In this document: positions 1 to 8,608 of the stretch, piece after piece
Layout: the number at the start of each line of letters is the position of its first letter
Position numbering within the stretch: position 1 is the stretch's first letter
From: Lolliginicoccus suaedae
GTDB lineage: Bacteria; Actinomycetota; Actinomycetes; Mycobacteriales; Mycobacteriaceae
Assembly (NCBI RefSeq): GCF_008312885.1
Contig: NZ_VSSO01000001.1
Location: forward strand, 558,001-622,000
Direction: 5' to 3'
Length of the DNA: 64,000 bases
Translations under genes and position numbers: made by a program
Notes under the pieces: generated by a model
Databases searched by the model: none
Seen by the model: the letters and a program-made list of their open reading frames with translations, nothing else
What the model was told of the DNA's origin: nothing

Positions 1-2
1 AG

Positions 3-1310
3 GACGGCGAGGATGGCGCTGACGGTGCGGACATGGCCCAGCCCGGTGCGTTGCTGGCCTCGGGCGAGGGCGATCCCATCTGGTTCCTGCCCGCCCCGGA
101 TGAGGCGGCCATCCGGGCGCCGGCGGTGCAGCGGCTCGAGGGGCAGCCAGTGCTCACCTACTGGCGCGGCGAGAGCGACGGCACCGAGGGGGAATACGTC
201 GTGCTCGGCACGAACTACGGCGAGACCCGGATCGTGCAGGCCGGCGACGAGCTGGTGGCGAACCCCCTGGGAATGCGGATCACCCCCGCGGGCACTGCAT
301 GGCTCGTCGCGACACCCGTCGTCGAGACCGTGATCGATGGCGAGGAGCGGGCAGTACGCACCGCTGTGCTGCAGGAGATCTCCCTGGAGGACAACGAAGT
401 CTTGTTCCGGTGGGACGCGCTCGATCACATCCCGTCCGCTGATTCCGAGGTTGCTGCTCCCGAGGATCCGACCGAGCCGTGGGATTATCTCGGCATCGCC
501 GGGCTCGCGCTCGCCGAGGACGGGGATGTGCTGATCACTGGCCACGGCACCGGCGCGATCTACCGGGTCGACCGGGAGTCCGGTGAGCTGGATTGGCGCC
601 TCGGCGGCAAGGCAAGCGACTTCGTGGTCGAGGCCGACGCGGAGTTCCGCTGGCCCCGCGATGCCCGATTGCTGCCCGATGGGCGCCTGAGCGTGTTCGA
701 CGGGGCCACTAGGACCCCGCATCGGGGGCTGACCGAGGAAAAGATCGACGAGGCCGAGGAGAACGGCGAGGATCCGATCGCGCCGCCGGCCTCACGGGCT
801 CTCGTCCTCGACCTCAACGAGGTCGAGCGGACCGCCAGCATCGCGGCAGCGTACTCGCATCCCTTCGGCTGGGCGAGCCCCGGGGCAGGCAGCCATCAGG
901 TACTGCCCAGTGGCAATAGCCTGGTCACCTGGGGCGAGCAGGGCGCCCTCACCGAGTTCGCGCCGGGCGGGGAGATCGTCCGCCACCTGGTGTTCCCGGC
1001 ATCGATGCGCTCGAGCGGCGCCGAGCTCGTAGAGTGGTCCGGCCTCCCCTTCGTGCCACCCGTCGTCGATGCGCGCGCCGATGACCTTTCCACGCGGGTG
1101 AGCGTCAGCTGGAACGGAGCCACACCGGTCAACCGATGGCGCATCTGGGCGGGCCCGAGCGAGGACGAGCTCGAGGTCGTGCGGACCGTCCCCCGTGACG
1201 GCTTCGAGACCGAAGCAATCATCGACGGCGCCTTCGCAGCGGTCCGTGTCGATGCGCTCGATGTGATCGGCGAGACCATCGGCAGCTCAGCCGTGACGCC
1301 AGTCGACTAG
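3..1310 (+). CDS. Arylsulfotransferase (ASST)-like beta-propeller protein, 5' partial
   Basis: The reading frame is open to the left edge, so the true start lies outside the window; an in-frame ATG at 33 is only the first one visible. The product resembles the arylsulfotransferase/ASST_2 family of six-bladed propellers. Repeated blade-like strands (ALAEDGDVLITGHGTGAIY, WPRDARLLPDGRLSVFDGA, HQVLPSGNSLVTWGEQGAL) carry the D/G-rich turns typical of that family. The C-terminal ~90 residues (after about nt 1050) look like a separate beta-sandwich, with a fibronectin-like pattern. Related proteins are secreted or lipoproteins, but the signal sequence is not in the window. No catalytic His was assigned, so sulfotransferase activity is inference. 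It converges with the ArsR-rhodanese gene, with an 11-nt gap. Confidence 0.7.
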   Translation, partial: DGEDGADGADMAQPGALLASGEGDPIWFLPAPDEAAIRAPAVQRLEGQPVLTYWRGESDGTEGEYVVLGTNYGETRIVQAGDELVANPLGMRITPAGTAWLVATPVVETVIDGEERAVRTAVLQEISLEDNEVLFRWDALDHIPSADSEVAAPEDPTEPWDYLGIAGLALAEDGDVLITGHGTGAIYRVDRESGELDWRLGGKASDFVVEADAEFRWPRDARLLPDGRLSVFDGATRTPHRGLTEEKIDEAEENGEDPIAPPASRALVLDLNEVERTASIAAAYSHPFGWASPGAGSHQVLPSGNSLVTWGEQGALTEFAPGGEIVRHLVFPASMRSSGAELVEWSGLPFVPPVVDARADDLSTRVSVSWNGATPVNRWRIWAGPSEDELEVVRTVPRDGFETEAIIDGAFAAVRVDALDVIGETIGSSAVTPVD

Positions 1311-1321
1311 CTGGAGGCGTC

Positions 1322-2011
1322 TCACGCGGCGTCGCCGGTGTCGATGGGGAGCTCCGCGAGCCGCCATTCGAGCATCCCGTCCTGGAGCCTGCGGGCCGGA
1401 ACGCCTTGCGCGCGGAGCTGGTTCACGGCGTCGTAGGCGAGGACGCAGTAGGCGCCGCGGCAGTAGGCGACGATCTCCTGGTCGGCGGGCAGCTCGGCGA
1501 TGCGTTGCTGGAGGTCGTCGAGGGGGACGGAGAGGGCTCCGGGGATATGGGCTGCCTGGTATTCCTCGGCGGGGCGGACGTCGATGACGGTGATCGCGCC
1601 GGTGGCGGCGAGGGCGAGCAGCTCATCGCGCCGTACCTCTTGCTCGACCGTCGGTGCGCCTGGTTGGAACCTGGAGCGCAGGTAGTCGTCGCGCGCGTGC
1701 CGGACGTCGGGGATGTGATCGGTGGCGACGGTACGCAGCTGCGCGTAGAGGCGCGCGATGTCCATGCCGGCTAGGGCGTAGTGGATGCGGGTGCCGTCCT
1801 TGCGGGTGGTGACGAGTCCGGCTTGCTTGAGCACCTGGAGGTGCGCGGAGGCGGTGCTGAGGCCGAGGGATGCGGCGGTGGCGAGGTGATCGACGCTGCG
1901 TTCGCCCTGGCTGAGCAGATCGAGCAGCTCGAGGCGCTTGCCGTTGCCGAGGGCCTTGCCGACCCGCGCGAGCTGATCGAATAGTTCTGTCTTCTTCCGG
2001 CGGTCGCCCAT
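1322..2011 (-). CDS. ArsR-family regulator fused to a rhodanese domain
   Basis: The 229-residue protein has an N-terminal ArsR-type winged helix (about residues 7-90; recognition helix around STASAHLQVLKQAGL) and a C-terminal rhodanese domain (about 125-225) with the active loop CRGAYC, Cys184 and Cys189. No Cys is present in the DNA-binding half, so classical ArsR metal sites are absent. Sensing of persulfide or oxidised sulfur through the rhodanese Cys is plausible inference. The start at 2011 is chosen because GGAGGA lies 4 nt upstream; the longer frame to 2056 would run through the operator palindrome. It is divergent from an MFS transporter that it probably controls. Confidence 0.85.
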   Translation of the reverse strand: MGDRRKKTELFDQLARVGKALGNGKRLELLDLLSQGERSVDHLATAASLGLSTASAHLQVLKQAGLVTTRKDGTRIHYALAGMDIARLYAQLRTVATDHIPDVRHARDDYLRSRFQPGAPTVEQEVRRDELLALAATGAITVIDVRPAEEYQAAHIPGALSVPLDDLQQRIAELPADQEIVAYCRGAYCVLAYDAVNQLRAQGVPARRLQDGMLEWRLAELPIDTGDAA

Positions 2012-2033
2012 TTGCTCCTCCAAAGCTTTGTGT

Positions 2034-2052
2034 AATACTGAACTACAGTATT
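2034..2052. promoter_or_regulatory. Operator-like inverted repeat between arsR-rhodanese and MFS genes
   Basis: AATACTG and CAGTATT form a perfect 7-bp inverted repeat with a 5-nt spacer. It lies 23 nt upstream of the regulator start and 57 nt upstream of the MFS start, in the most AT-rich part of the intergenic region. Size and position fit an ArsR dimer site controlling both genes. This is inferred from sequence symmetry only. Confidence 0.6.
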
Positions 2053-2108
2053 CCATGTTTCTTTGGAGTTTAGTTGCCCAGGGCCACCATCATCCCGCAG
2101 GAGACCTC

Positions 2109-3377
2109 ATGAGCCGCCGTGCCCCCGCGCGCCCGCCCGTTCTCGGCCTGCGCCAGAACGCCGCCCAGTTCGCCCTGCTCGTCGCGGTCAACGCGCTCGT
2201 CGGCGGCATGGTCGGGCAGCAGCAGACGGTGCTGCCGCTGCTCGCCGAGTCCGAGTTCGGCCTGACCGGCTACACCTACATCTTCACCTACATCGCGGCG
2301 TTCGGGATCACCAAGGCCGCGGCCAACTACGTCGCGGGCACGTTCTCCGACCGCTACGGGCGCAAGCCGGTGCTGCTCGTGGGCTGGCTGTTCGCCGTCC
2401 CCGTCCCGGTGATGCTCATCATGGCGCCAAGCTGGGAATGGGTCGTTCTCGCCAACGTGCTGCTCGGCATCAACCAGGGCCTCACGTGGTCGACGACCGT
2501 GGTGATGAAGATCGATCTTGTCGGACCCTCCCAGCGCGGCCTGGCCATGGGTCTGAACGAGGCCGCCGGATACGGCGCGGTGGCCGTGAGCTCCCTGCTA
2601 GCCGGCTACCTCGCCGAGCAGCATGGGCTGCGGCCCGCGCCCTTCCTGCTCGGGCTCGCCTACATCGCGATCGCGCTGATGCTCTCCGGGTTCTTCGTGC
2701 GCGAGACGCGCGGGCACGCGCACCTCGAGGCGCAGGGCCACGTCCGTCGATCCGACGGCATCCACGACCACCTGCACGCGGAGCTCACCGACCGGCAGAT
2801 CGCCATGCAGACCAGTCTCAAGGAGCCCGCGCTATCCTCGGCCAGCCTCGCGGGCCTGGTCAACAACCTCAACTTCGGCCTGTCCTGGGGGCTGTTCCCC
2901 CTCCTGTTCGCCACCGCTGACCTGACCATCTCGCAGATCGGGCTGCTGTTCGCCCTCTACCCGGGCGTGTGGGGCGCCGGGCAGCTCGTCACTGGCGCGC
3001 TCTCGGACCGCGTAGGGCGCAAGCACCTCATCACCGTCGGCATGGGCACCCAGGCCGTCGCGCTCGCGCTGATAGCCGCCTCCAGCGGATTCGCCGGATG
3101 GGCCGCGGGCGCGGTGCTCCTCGGCGCGGGCACGGCCATGGTCTATCCGACCTTGCTGGCCGTGATCGGCGATGTCGCGCACCCTGTGTGGCGTGGCCGG
3201 GCGGTCGGTGTCTACCGGGTGTGGCGCGACCTCGGCTACGCCTTCGGCGCCATCATTGGCGGTGTCGCCGCGGACCTGATGGGCCTGCACGCAGCGGTGT
3301 GGGTGGCCGCGGTGGTGAGCGCGGCCACCGCGGTGGCGGTCTCGGTGAGGATGTACGAGACCCACCAGAAGGCCTAG
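2109..3377 (+). CDS. MFS transporter with a His-rich central loop
   Basis: The 422-residue protein has about 12 membrane helices and the MFS motif A (DRYGRKPVLL) after the second helix, repeated in weaker form in the second half (SDRVGRKHL). The start at 2109 is preceded by AGGAG at proper distance; an upstream start at 2028 would overlap the operator. The loop joining the two six-helix halves (about residues 199-232) holds six His spaced through GHAHLEAQGH and IHDHLHAEL. Such a loop is common in metal-handling transporters, though not proof. With the adjacent ArsR-rhodanese regulator the gene probably exports or imports a metal, metalloid or sulfur-linked compound. Drug efflux is the alternative. 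Confidence 0.8.
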   Translation: MSRRAPARPPVLGLRQNAAQFALLVAVNALVGGMVGQQQTVLPLLAESEFGLTGYTYIFTYIAAFGITKAAANYVAGTFSDRYGRKPVLLVGWLFAVPVPVMLIMAPSWEWVVLANVLLGINQGLTWSTTVVMKIDLVGPSQRGLAMGLNEAAGYGAVAVSSLLAGYLAEQHGLRPAPFLLGLAYIAIALMLSGFFVRETRGHAHLEAQGHVRRSDGIHDHLHAELTDRQIAMQTSLKEPALSSASLAGLVNNLNFGLSWGLFPLLFATADLTISQIGLLFALYPGVWGAGQLVTGALSDRVGRKHLITVGMGTQAVALALIAASSGFAGWAAGAVLLGAGTAMVYPTLLAVIGDVAHPVWRGRAVGVYRVWRDLGYAFGAIIGGVAADLMGLHAAVWVAAVVSAATAVAVSVRMYETHQKA

Positions 3378-3384
3378 CGCCCGG

Positions 3385-4287
3385 CTAGCTGCTGCGGCGC
3401 CGGATGTCCTCGATGATCGCCGAGAAGTCCCGGCCCTTGCCATCCTCGCCGAGATAGCGGTGGTAGAGGGCCGCGGCCTGCTCGGCGAGCGCGCCATCGA
3501 CACCGTGCGCCCGCAGCGCTGCCGTGGCGAGCCCGAGGTCCTTGTCCATGAGCTCGACCGCGAAACCGGGCACGTAGCCACGATTGGCCGGGGATGCGGG
3601 GACAGGCCCGGGCACGGGGCAGTAGGAGGTGAGCGCCCAGCATTGCCCGGAGGCCTGCGAGGCCACCGCGAACAAGGCCTCATGGCTCAGCCCGAGATGC
3701 TCACCGAGCACGAATGCCTCGCTCACGCCGATCATGGTGATGCCGAGGATCATGTTGTTGCAGATCTTCGCGGCCTGCCCCGCTCCCGGCCCGCCGCAAT
3801 GCACGATGGTCCGGCCCATCACCTCGAGCAAGGGGCGCGCGGCATCCATGGCCTCGTCCGGACCACCGACCATGAAGGTCAGGGTGCCTGCTTCGGCGCC
3901 CGCCACGCCGCCCGAGACGGGTGCATCGACGCATCCGAATCCTGCCTGCCCGATGCGCTCGTGGGCACGCCGGGCATCGGCGACATCGATGGTGGAGCAT
4001 TCGAGGAACAGCGCGCCGGGCCGGGCAGCGGGCAGCGCGTGGTCGAGCACCTCATGGACGTGCCGGCCACCCGGCAGCATGGTGAGCACGATGGCGGCCC
4101 CGGAGACGGCCTCCTCGATGCTGCTCGCTGTGGCGATGCCGTGCTCGCGGGCAACCTGCAGTGCTGCGGGCACCACATCGAAACCGGTGACGGGATAGCC
4201 GGCGGCGGCGAGGTTGCGGGCCATGGGGGCGCCCATGTGGCCGAGCCCGATGAACGCGACGGTGGGCAGTGAATCCTTGGTGGTCAT
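3385..4287 (-). CDS. mmsB: 3-hydroxyisobutyrate dehydrogenase
   Basis: The 300-residue protein matches the 3-hydroxyisobutyrate dehydrogenase family. It has an N-terminal Rossmann motif GLGHMGAPMARNLA (residues 14-27), the substrate loop DAPVSGGVAGAEAGTL (121-136) and the catalytic Lys174 in GQAAKICNN. It oxidises 3-hydroxyisobutyrate to methylmalonate semialdehyde with NAD+ in valine breakdown, in the cytosol. The ATG at 4287 overlaps the stop of the acyl-CoA dehydrogenase by 4 bp, so the genes are translationally coupled. A longer frame reading back to 4710 is only the antisense-frame shadow of the upstream gene. Confidence 0.93.
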   Translation of the reverse strand: MTTKDSLPTVAFIGLGHMGAPMARNLAAAGYPVTGFDVVPAALQVAREHGIATASSIEEAVSGAAIVLTMLPGGRHVHEVLDHALPAARPGALFLECSTIDVADARRAHERIGQAGFGCVDAPVSGGVAGAEAGTLTFMVGGPDEAMDAARPLLEVMGRTIVHCGGPGAGQAAKICNNMILGITMIGVSEAFVLGEHLGLSHEALFAVASQASGQCWALTSYCPVPGPVPASPANRGYVPGFAVELMDKDLGLATAALRAHGVDGALAEQAAALYHRYLGEDGKGRDFSAIIEDIRRRSS

Positions 4288-5453
4288 GATGCAGCTTTCT
4301 GGTGGGTGCGGGGCCGGAGGGTATCGCGGGCGATGATGCGGTGCATGATCTCGCTGGCGCCCTCGAGGATGCGATGCACGCGCAGGTCGCGGACGATCTT
4401 CTCGATGCCGTAGTCGGCGAGGTAGCCGTAGCCGCCGTGCAGTTGCAGGGCCTGGTCGGCAATGGTGTAGCAGGTCTCGGTGACGTGATGCTTGGCCATG
4501 GCGCACAGCACGGTCCGGTCGGGATCGCCGCGGTCCAGCGCGCTCGCCGCGCGCCACAGGATGCTGCGCGAGGTCTCGATGCCCAGGCGCATCCCGGCGA
4601 TGGCTGCTTGCACGGTCTCGCGCTCGGAGAGGGGCTCGCCGAACGCGATGCGCTCGCGGGCATGGCGCACGGTTGCCTCCAGGGCTGCCTCGGCGCCGCC
4701 GAGGGAGCATGCGGAGATGCCGAGCCGTCCGCCGTCGAGCCCGGCCATGGCGATGGCGAAGCCCTGGCCGGGCTGGCCGAGCATGTTGCTGGCGGGCACG
4801 CGCGCGCGGTCGAGGATGACTTGCCGGGTGGGCTGGGCGTGCCAGCCCATCTTGCGCTCGTCCGCGCCGAACGACAGGCCTGGCGTGCTCGCGGGGACAA
4901 GGATCGCGCTGATCCCGCGCGGGCCGTCGCCGCCGGTGCGGGCCATCACCAGGTAGAGCTCGCTGGTGCCCGCGCCGGAGATGAACTGCTTGGTGCCGGT
5001 GAGCTCGAGCTCATCGCCGTCGAGCCTGGCGGTGGTGGTGAGCGCTGCGGCATCCGAGCCCGCGCCGGGCTCGGTCAGGCAGTACGAGGCCAGCGCCTCC
5101 ATCCCGCACAGCCGGGGCAGCCACTGCTCGCGCTGGGCGAGCGTGCCGTGGGTGTCGATCATGCCCGCGACCATGTTGTGGATCGACACGTACGCCGCGA
5201 TCGTCGGGCACGCCCGAGCCAGGGCGGTGCAGATGCGAACGGCATCGAGGCGGGACAGCCCCGCGCCACCGTGGCCCTCGCGGACGGTGATGCCGCCCAT
5301 GCCGAGGGCGCCCGCCTCGCGCAGTACGTCCACGGGGAAGTGGGAGCGCTGGTCCCAGTCGAGCGCATGCGGGGCGATGCGGGCCCGCGCGAAGTCCTCG
5401 ACCGTGGCGAGGATGTCGCGGTCGGCGTCATCGAGCAGGTAGAGGTCCTTCAT
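4284..5453 (-). CDS. Acyl-CoA dehydrogenase, probably isobutyryl-CoA dehydrogenase
   Basis: The 389-residue flavoprotein has the usual acyl-CoA dehydrogenase layout: N-terminal helical domain, FAD/substrate middle domain (CLTEPGAGSDAAAL; FISGAGTSELYLVMA) and C-terminal helical domain with QLHGGYGYLADYGIEKI and the probable catalytic Glu364 in ILEGASEIM. It lies between mmsA and mmsB with 4-bp overlaps on both sides. This context makes isobutyryl-CoA (valine pathway) the best substrate guess; 2-methylbutyryl-CoA is the main alternative. It should pass electrons to ETF, which is not encoded here. Confidence 0.88.
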   Translation of the reverse strand: MKDLYLLDDADRDILATVEDFARARIAPHALDWDQRSHFPVDVLREAGALGMGGITVREGHGGAGLSRLDAVRICTALARACPTIAAYVSIHNMVAGMIDTHGTLAQREQWLPRLCGMEALASYCLTEPGAGSDAAALTTTARLDGDELELTGTKQFISGAGTSELYLVMARTGGDGPRGISAILVPASTPGLSFGADERKMGWHAQPTRQVILDRARVPASNMLGQPGQGFAIAMAGLDGGRLGISACSLGGAEAALEATVRHARERIAFGEPLSERETVQAAIAGMRLGIETSRSILWRAASALDRGDPDRTVLCAMAKHHVTETCYTIADQALQLHGGYGYLADYGIEKIVRDLRVHRILEGASEIMHRIIARDTLRPRTHQKAAS

Positions 5454-6973
5454 CGCATCGTGGGGATCGAGAAGTGATCCGTGGCGGGCGCGGCGGCGGC
5501 CTGCATGATCCCGCCGGACGGCCAGCGCTCGGTGACGGTCTTGGTGCGGGTGTAGAAGCGGACGGCGTCGGGGCCGTGCTGGTTGAGGTCGCCGAACATC
5601 GAGGCTTTCCAGCCGCCGAAGGTGTGGTAGGCCACGGGAACGGGGATGGGCACGTTGATCCCGACCATGCCGACCTGCACGCGGGCGGCGAAATCGCGCG
5701 CGGCGCCGCCATCGCGAGTGAAGATCGCCACGCCATTGCCGAACTCGTGCTCGCTGGGCAGGCGCAGCGCGTCCTCGTAGGTATCGGCGCGCACCACGGA
5801 CAGCACCGGGCCGAAGATCTCCTCGGTGTAGGAGCGGGAGGTGGTCGGCACCCGGTCGAGCAGGGTGGGCCCGGTGAAGAAGCCGTTCTCGTGGCCCTCG
5901 ACGACGAGGCCCCGGCCGTCGATGACGATGTCGGCGCCGTCGCGCGCGGCGATGTCGATGTAGTCGTCCACGCGGGCAACGGCATCGGCGCTGACGAGCG
6001 GGCCGAAGTCGACGGACGGATCATCGGAGGGCCCCACCGACAGGCCCTTGACCCGCTCGGCGAGGCGGGCGACGAGCGCGTCGGCGGTGGCCTCGCCCAC
6101 GGGCACCACGACCGAGATCGCCATGCACCTCTCCCCCGCCGATCCGTAGCCCGCGCCCACGACGGCGTCGACCACCTGGTCGAGGTCTGCGTCGGGCAGG
6201 ACGATGGCATGGTTCTTCGCGCCGCCGAAGCAGTGGGCGCGCTTGCCATTGGCGGTGGCGGTGGAATAGATGTAGCGGGCGATCGGGGTGGAGCCAACGA
6301 ACCCGACGGCAGCGACCTGATCGTGGTGGAGCAGCGCGTCGACGGCTTCCTTGTCGCCATGCACGACGTTGAATACCCCTGGGGGCAGCCCGGCCTCGAG
6401 GAACAGCTCGGCGAGCCGGACTGGCACCGAGGGGTCGCGCTCGGAGGGCTTGAGGATGAACGAGTTGCCGCAGGCGATGGCGGGCGCGGCCTTCCACAGC
6501 GGGATCATCGCGGGAAAGTTGAACGGGGTTATCCCGGCGACGACGCCGAGGGGCTGGCGCATCGAGTAGACGTCGATGCCCGCGCCGGCGTCGGTGGTGT
6601 GCTCGCCCTTGAGCAGGTGCGGGATGCCGCAAGCGAACTCGACGACCTCGAGGCCGCGCTGCAGGTCACCGTGGGCGTCGGCGATGGTCTTGCCATGCTC
6701 GGCGGAGAGCAGCCGCGCGAGGCTGTCGCGCTCGGGCTCGACGAGCTCGAGGAACCGGGCGAGCACGCGGGCGCGGCGCTGCGGGTTCCAGGTGGCCCAC
6801 TCGGCCTGCGCGGTGGCCGCGGAGCGCACGGCCTCATCGACGTCGGCGGTGTTGGCGAGGGGAACGCTCGCCTGCACCTCCCCGCTGCTCGGGTGGTAGA
6901 CGTCGGCGGTGCGGGTGCTCGACCCCGCGGTGGGCTTGCCGTGGATGAAGTGCGGGATGTCGCGCACGGTCAT
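5450..6973 (-). CDS. mmsA: Methylmalonate-semialdehyde dehydrogenase (acylating)
   Basis: The 507-residue aldehyde dehydrogenase has the MmsA signature GSAGERCMAISVV with catalytic Cys283, the region PLGVVAGITPFNFPAMIPLWK and the substrate/CoA features VGFVGSTPIARYIY. It converts methylmalonate semialdehyde and CoA to propionyl-CoA in valine (and possibly myo-inositol or thymine) degradation. The ATG at 6973 is chosen because AAGGA stands about 7 nt upstream and MTVRDIPHFIHG matches the usual N-terminus; a frame extended to 7255 runs through the promoter and the MarR gene. It is first gene of the mmsA-acad-mmsB operon. Confidence 0.93.
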   Translation of the reverse strand: MTVRDIPHFIHGKPTAGSSTRTADVYHPSSGEVQASVPLANTADVDEAVRSAATAQAEWATWNPQRRARVLARFLELVEPERDSLARLLSAEHGKTIADAHGDLQRGLEVVEFACGIPHLLKGEHTTDAGAGIDVYSMRQPLGVVAGITPFNFPAMIPLWKAAPAIACGNSFILKPSERDPSVPVRLAELFLEAGLPPGVFNVVHGDKEAVDALLHHDQVAAVGFVGSTPIARYIYSTATANGKRAHCFGGAKNHAIVLPDADLDQVVDAVVGAGYGSAGERCMAISVVVPVGEATADALVARLAERVKGLSVGPSDDPSVDFGPLVSADAVARVDDYIDIAARDGADIVIDGRGLVVEGHENGFFTGPTLLDRVPTTSRSYTEEIFGPVLSVVRADTYEDALRLPSEHEFGNGVAIFTRDGGAARDFAARVQVGMVGINVPIPVPVAYHTFGGWKASMFGDLNQHGPDAVRFYTRTKTVTERWPSGGIMQAAAAPATDHFSIPTMR

Positions 6974-7022
6974 GGAGAGTCCTTCGGGTCGCGGAAGCAT
7001 GTGCGGGAACTGCGGTAGTCCA

Positions 7023-7051
7023 ATAGTAGGACGTCCAAGTGTTTTGCGCCA
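7023..7051. promoter_or_regulatory. mmsA promoter with GGACGTCC palindrome
   Basis: On the minus strand a -10-like TACTAT (7028-7023) stands 17 bp from a weak -35 (TGGCGC, 7051-7046). The spacer holds the 8-bp palindrome GGACGTCC (7029-7036). The symmetric site is well placed for the divergent MarR regulator to block mmsA transcription. Assignment is by position and symmetry only. Confidence 0.45.
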
Positions 7052-7115
7052 TGGTCTCGCCTGCCGAGTCGCGCCCGTCCCGTCGCTCCCGCGAGGGATC
7101 AAGCATGATGGACGC

Positions 7116-7646
7116 ATGGAGCCGCGCCGACCCTTGCCGTTCGATCCGATCGCGACCGCCCGCGACCACTGGATCACGAATGGCTGGACCGACGCCGCGC
7201 CTGGGATGGCCGCGGTCACCTCGGTGATGCGCGCGCACCAGCTGATGCTCGCCAAGGTCGAGAAGGCACTACGCCCGTTCGGGCTGACCTTCGCCCGCTA
7301 CGAAGTGCTGATGCTGCTGAGCTTCACCCGGCACGGCGAGATCCCCATGGCCCGAGCGAGCTCCCGGCTGCAAGTGCATCCCACCTCGATCACCAACGCC
7401 GTCGACCGCCTCGAGCAGGCCGGGCTCGTGCGGCGCGAGCAGCACCCCGACGATCGACGCACCACCCTCATCCGGATCACCGACGACGGCCGTAGCATCG
7501 CCCGCTCCGCCACCGACGCGGTCAACGAGCAGGTCTTCGCCGCGCTGCCCCTCGGCAAGGACGACATCGAGCAACTCGTGGCGGTGCTGACGCGCTTCCG
7601 CGCCACGGCCGGTGATTTCACCGGCCCGGAGCGCACCACGGACTAG
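7116..7646 (+). CDS. MarR-family regulator, probably of the mmsA operon
   Basis: The 176-residue protein is a typical MarR winged helix: FARYEVLMLLSF, the recognition helix LQVHPTSITNAVDRLEQAG and the wing EQHPDDRRTTLIRIT. Start 7116 (MEPRRPLP) has no Shine-Dalgarno sequence but a -10-like CATGAT ends 6 nt before it, as expected for a leaderless mRNA. It is divergent from mmsA, so an acyl-CoA or branched-chain acid ligand and control of valine catabolism are likely. Both points are inference from context. Confidence 0.85.
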   Translation: MEPRRPLPFDPIATARDHWITNGWTDAAPGMAAVTSVMRAHQLMLAKVEKALRPFGLTFARYEVLMLLSFTRHGEIPMARASSRLQVHPTSITNAVDRLEQAGLVRREQHPDDRRTTLIRITDDGRSIARSATDAVNEQVFAALPLGKDDIEQLVAVLTRFRATAGDFTGPERTTD

Positions 7647-7666
7647 GGGCCGCGCGACGCGGTCCC
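7647..7666. terminator. Possible bidirectional hairpin between convergent genes
   Basis: CCGCG (7650-7654) and CGCGG (7658-7662) form a stem around a CGA loop. GGG at 7647-7649 and CCC at 7664-7666 extend it across a one-base bulge. It sits in the 25-nt gap between the convergent marR and SMP-30 genes. There is no T-run, as is usual for actinobacterial terminators. Confidence 0.4.
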
Positions 7667-7671
7667 GGGCC

Positions 7672-8589
7672 CTAGAGGCGCGCGTGGGCGATGGCGCTGC
7701 TCGTCAGCGAGCCGAACCACAGCTCCCCGGCCTGCTCGCGGACGCTGGTGAGCATGGAGAAGCCGTCCACCCGCCCATACTCCTCGTGGGCAACCATTCC
7801 CCGATCGTCGTAGGCGAGGAACCCGATCTCGGCCGAAGGCTTGGGCAGCAGCTTCTCCGGCAGCCGGCCCACCGCGCGACGCGCGGCCTGGGGCAGGTGC
7901 CCCACCACATCGAGCACGGCATTGCGCGGGTTCGCCAGCGCCACCCAGATCAGGCCATCGGTGCCGGTCGAGCAATTATCCGGGTAGCCGGGCATGTCCT
8001 CGGCGAAGGGCTCGGTCGTTCCCGCTGCATCCCCAGTGAGCCAGATCCGCTCGATGCGCCGCGTCGTCGTCTCCGCCACGATCACATACGACTCATCGAT
8101 CGCGAGGGCCACGCCGTTGGCGAACTGCAAGCCATCGTGCACCACCTCGACCGTTCCATCCGGATCGCGGCGCAGCAGCCGTCCCGTGCCGGTCCGCTCG
8201 ATCATCTCCGCGCGCCACCGCGGGATGACGTTCTTCGTGGAGGAATCGCTGAAGAAGATGGTGCCGTCCGCAGCGACGGCGGCGTTGTTGCACGTGCGCA
8301 GCGGGACCCCGGCGACCGAGTCGACCAGCACGCGAACCTCGCCGCTCGTGCGGGAGACGGCCAGCAGCCCGGCATCGGAAGCGCACACGACGAGCTCGTC
8401 GGCGCCGAGCAGCTCGATGCCCAGCGGTCGGCCAGGAACGGTCGCGATCGTCGAGATCTCGCCATCGCGGGTCCGCGAGATGATGCGACCATCGACGAGC
8501 CCGGCGTACAGCGTGCCCTGCTCGTCGAGCACGATGTCCTCCGGACCTTCGCCGGGAATCGGATGAACGGCCAGGTAGGCGGTGCTCAC
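7672..8589 (-). CDS. SMP-30/gluconolactonase (strictosidine synthase-like) protein
   Basis: The ~305-residue six-bladed propeller of the SMP-30/strictosidine synthase group carries PEDIVLDEQGTLYAGLVDG near the start, FFSDSSTKNVIPRW, GLQFANGVALAIDE and MPGYPDNCSTGTDGLIWVAL. The Asn/Asp of these segments are the likely metal ligands. Members hydrolyse sugar lactones or related esters with a divalent metal. GTG at 8589 is preferred because AAGGA lies 6 nt upstream; the GTG at 8595 directly touches that ribosome site. No signal peptide is visible, so it should be cytosolic. The natural substrate is unknown. Confidence 0.82.
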   Translation of the reverse strand: MSTAYLAVHPIPGEGPEDIVLDEQGTLYAGLVDGRIISRTRDGEISTIATVPGRPLGIELLGADELVVCASDAGLLAVSRTSGEVRVLVDSVAGVPLRTCNNAAVAADGTIFFSDSSTKNVIPRWRAEMIERTGTGRLLRRDPDGTVEVVHDGLQFANGVALAIDESYVIVAETTTRRIERIWLTGDAAGTTEPFAEDMPGYPDNCSTGTDGLIWVALANPRNAVLDVVGHLPQAARRAVGRLPEKLLPKPSAEIGFLAYDDRGMVAHEEYGRVDGFSMLTSVREQAGELWFGSLTSSAIAHARL

Positions 8590-8608
8590 GTGCACTCCTT
8601 CTCAATTG

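Noticed and set aside
2012-2108. Longer starts of both the ArsR-rhodanese (2056) and MFS (2028) frames
   Set aside because: Both would place coding sequence over the operator and ignore good ribosome sites at 2011 and 2109.
4288-4710. N-terminal extension of the mmsB frame
   Set aside because: It lies inside the acyl-CoA dehydrogenase gene in a different frame; family N-terminus (TVAFIGLGHMG) begins at 4287.
5474-7018. 514-codon plus-strand frame opposite mmsA
   Set aside because: Gly/Asp/Val-rich antisense shadow typical of high-GC genes, no ribosome site, while the minus-strand product is a clear MmsA.
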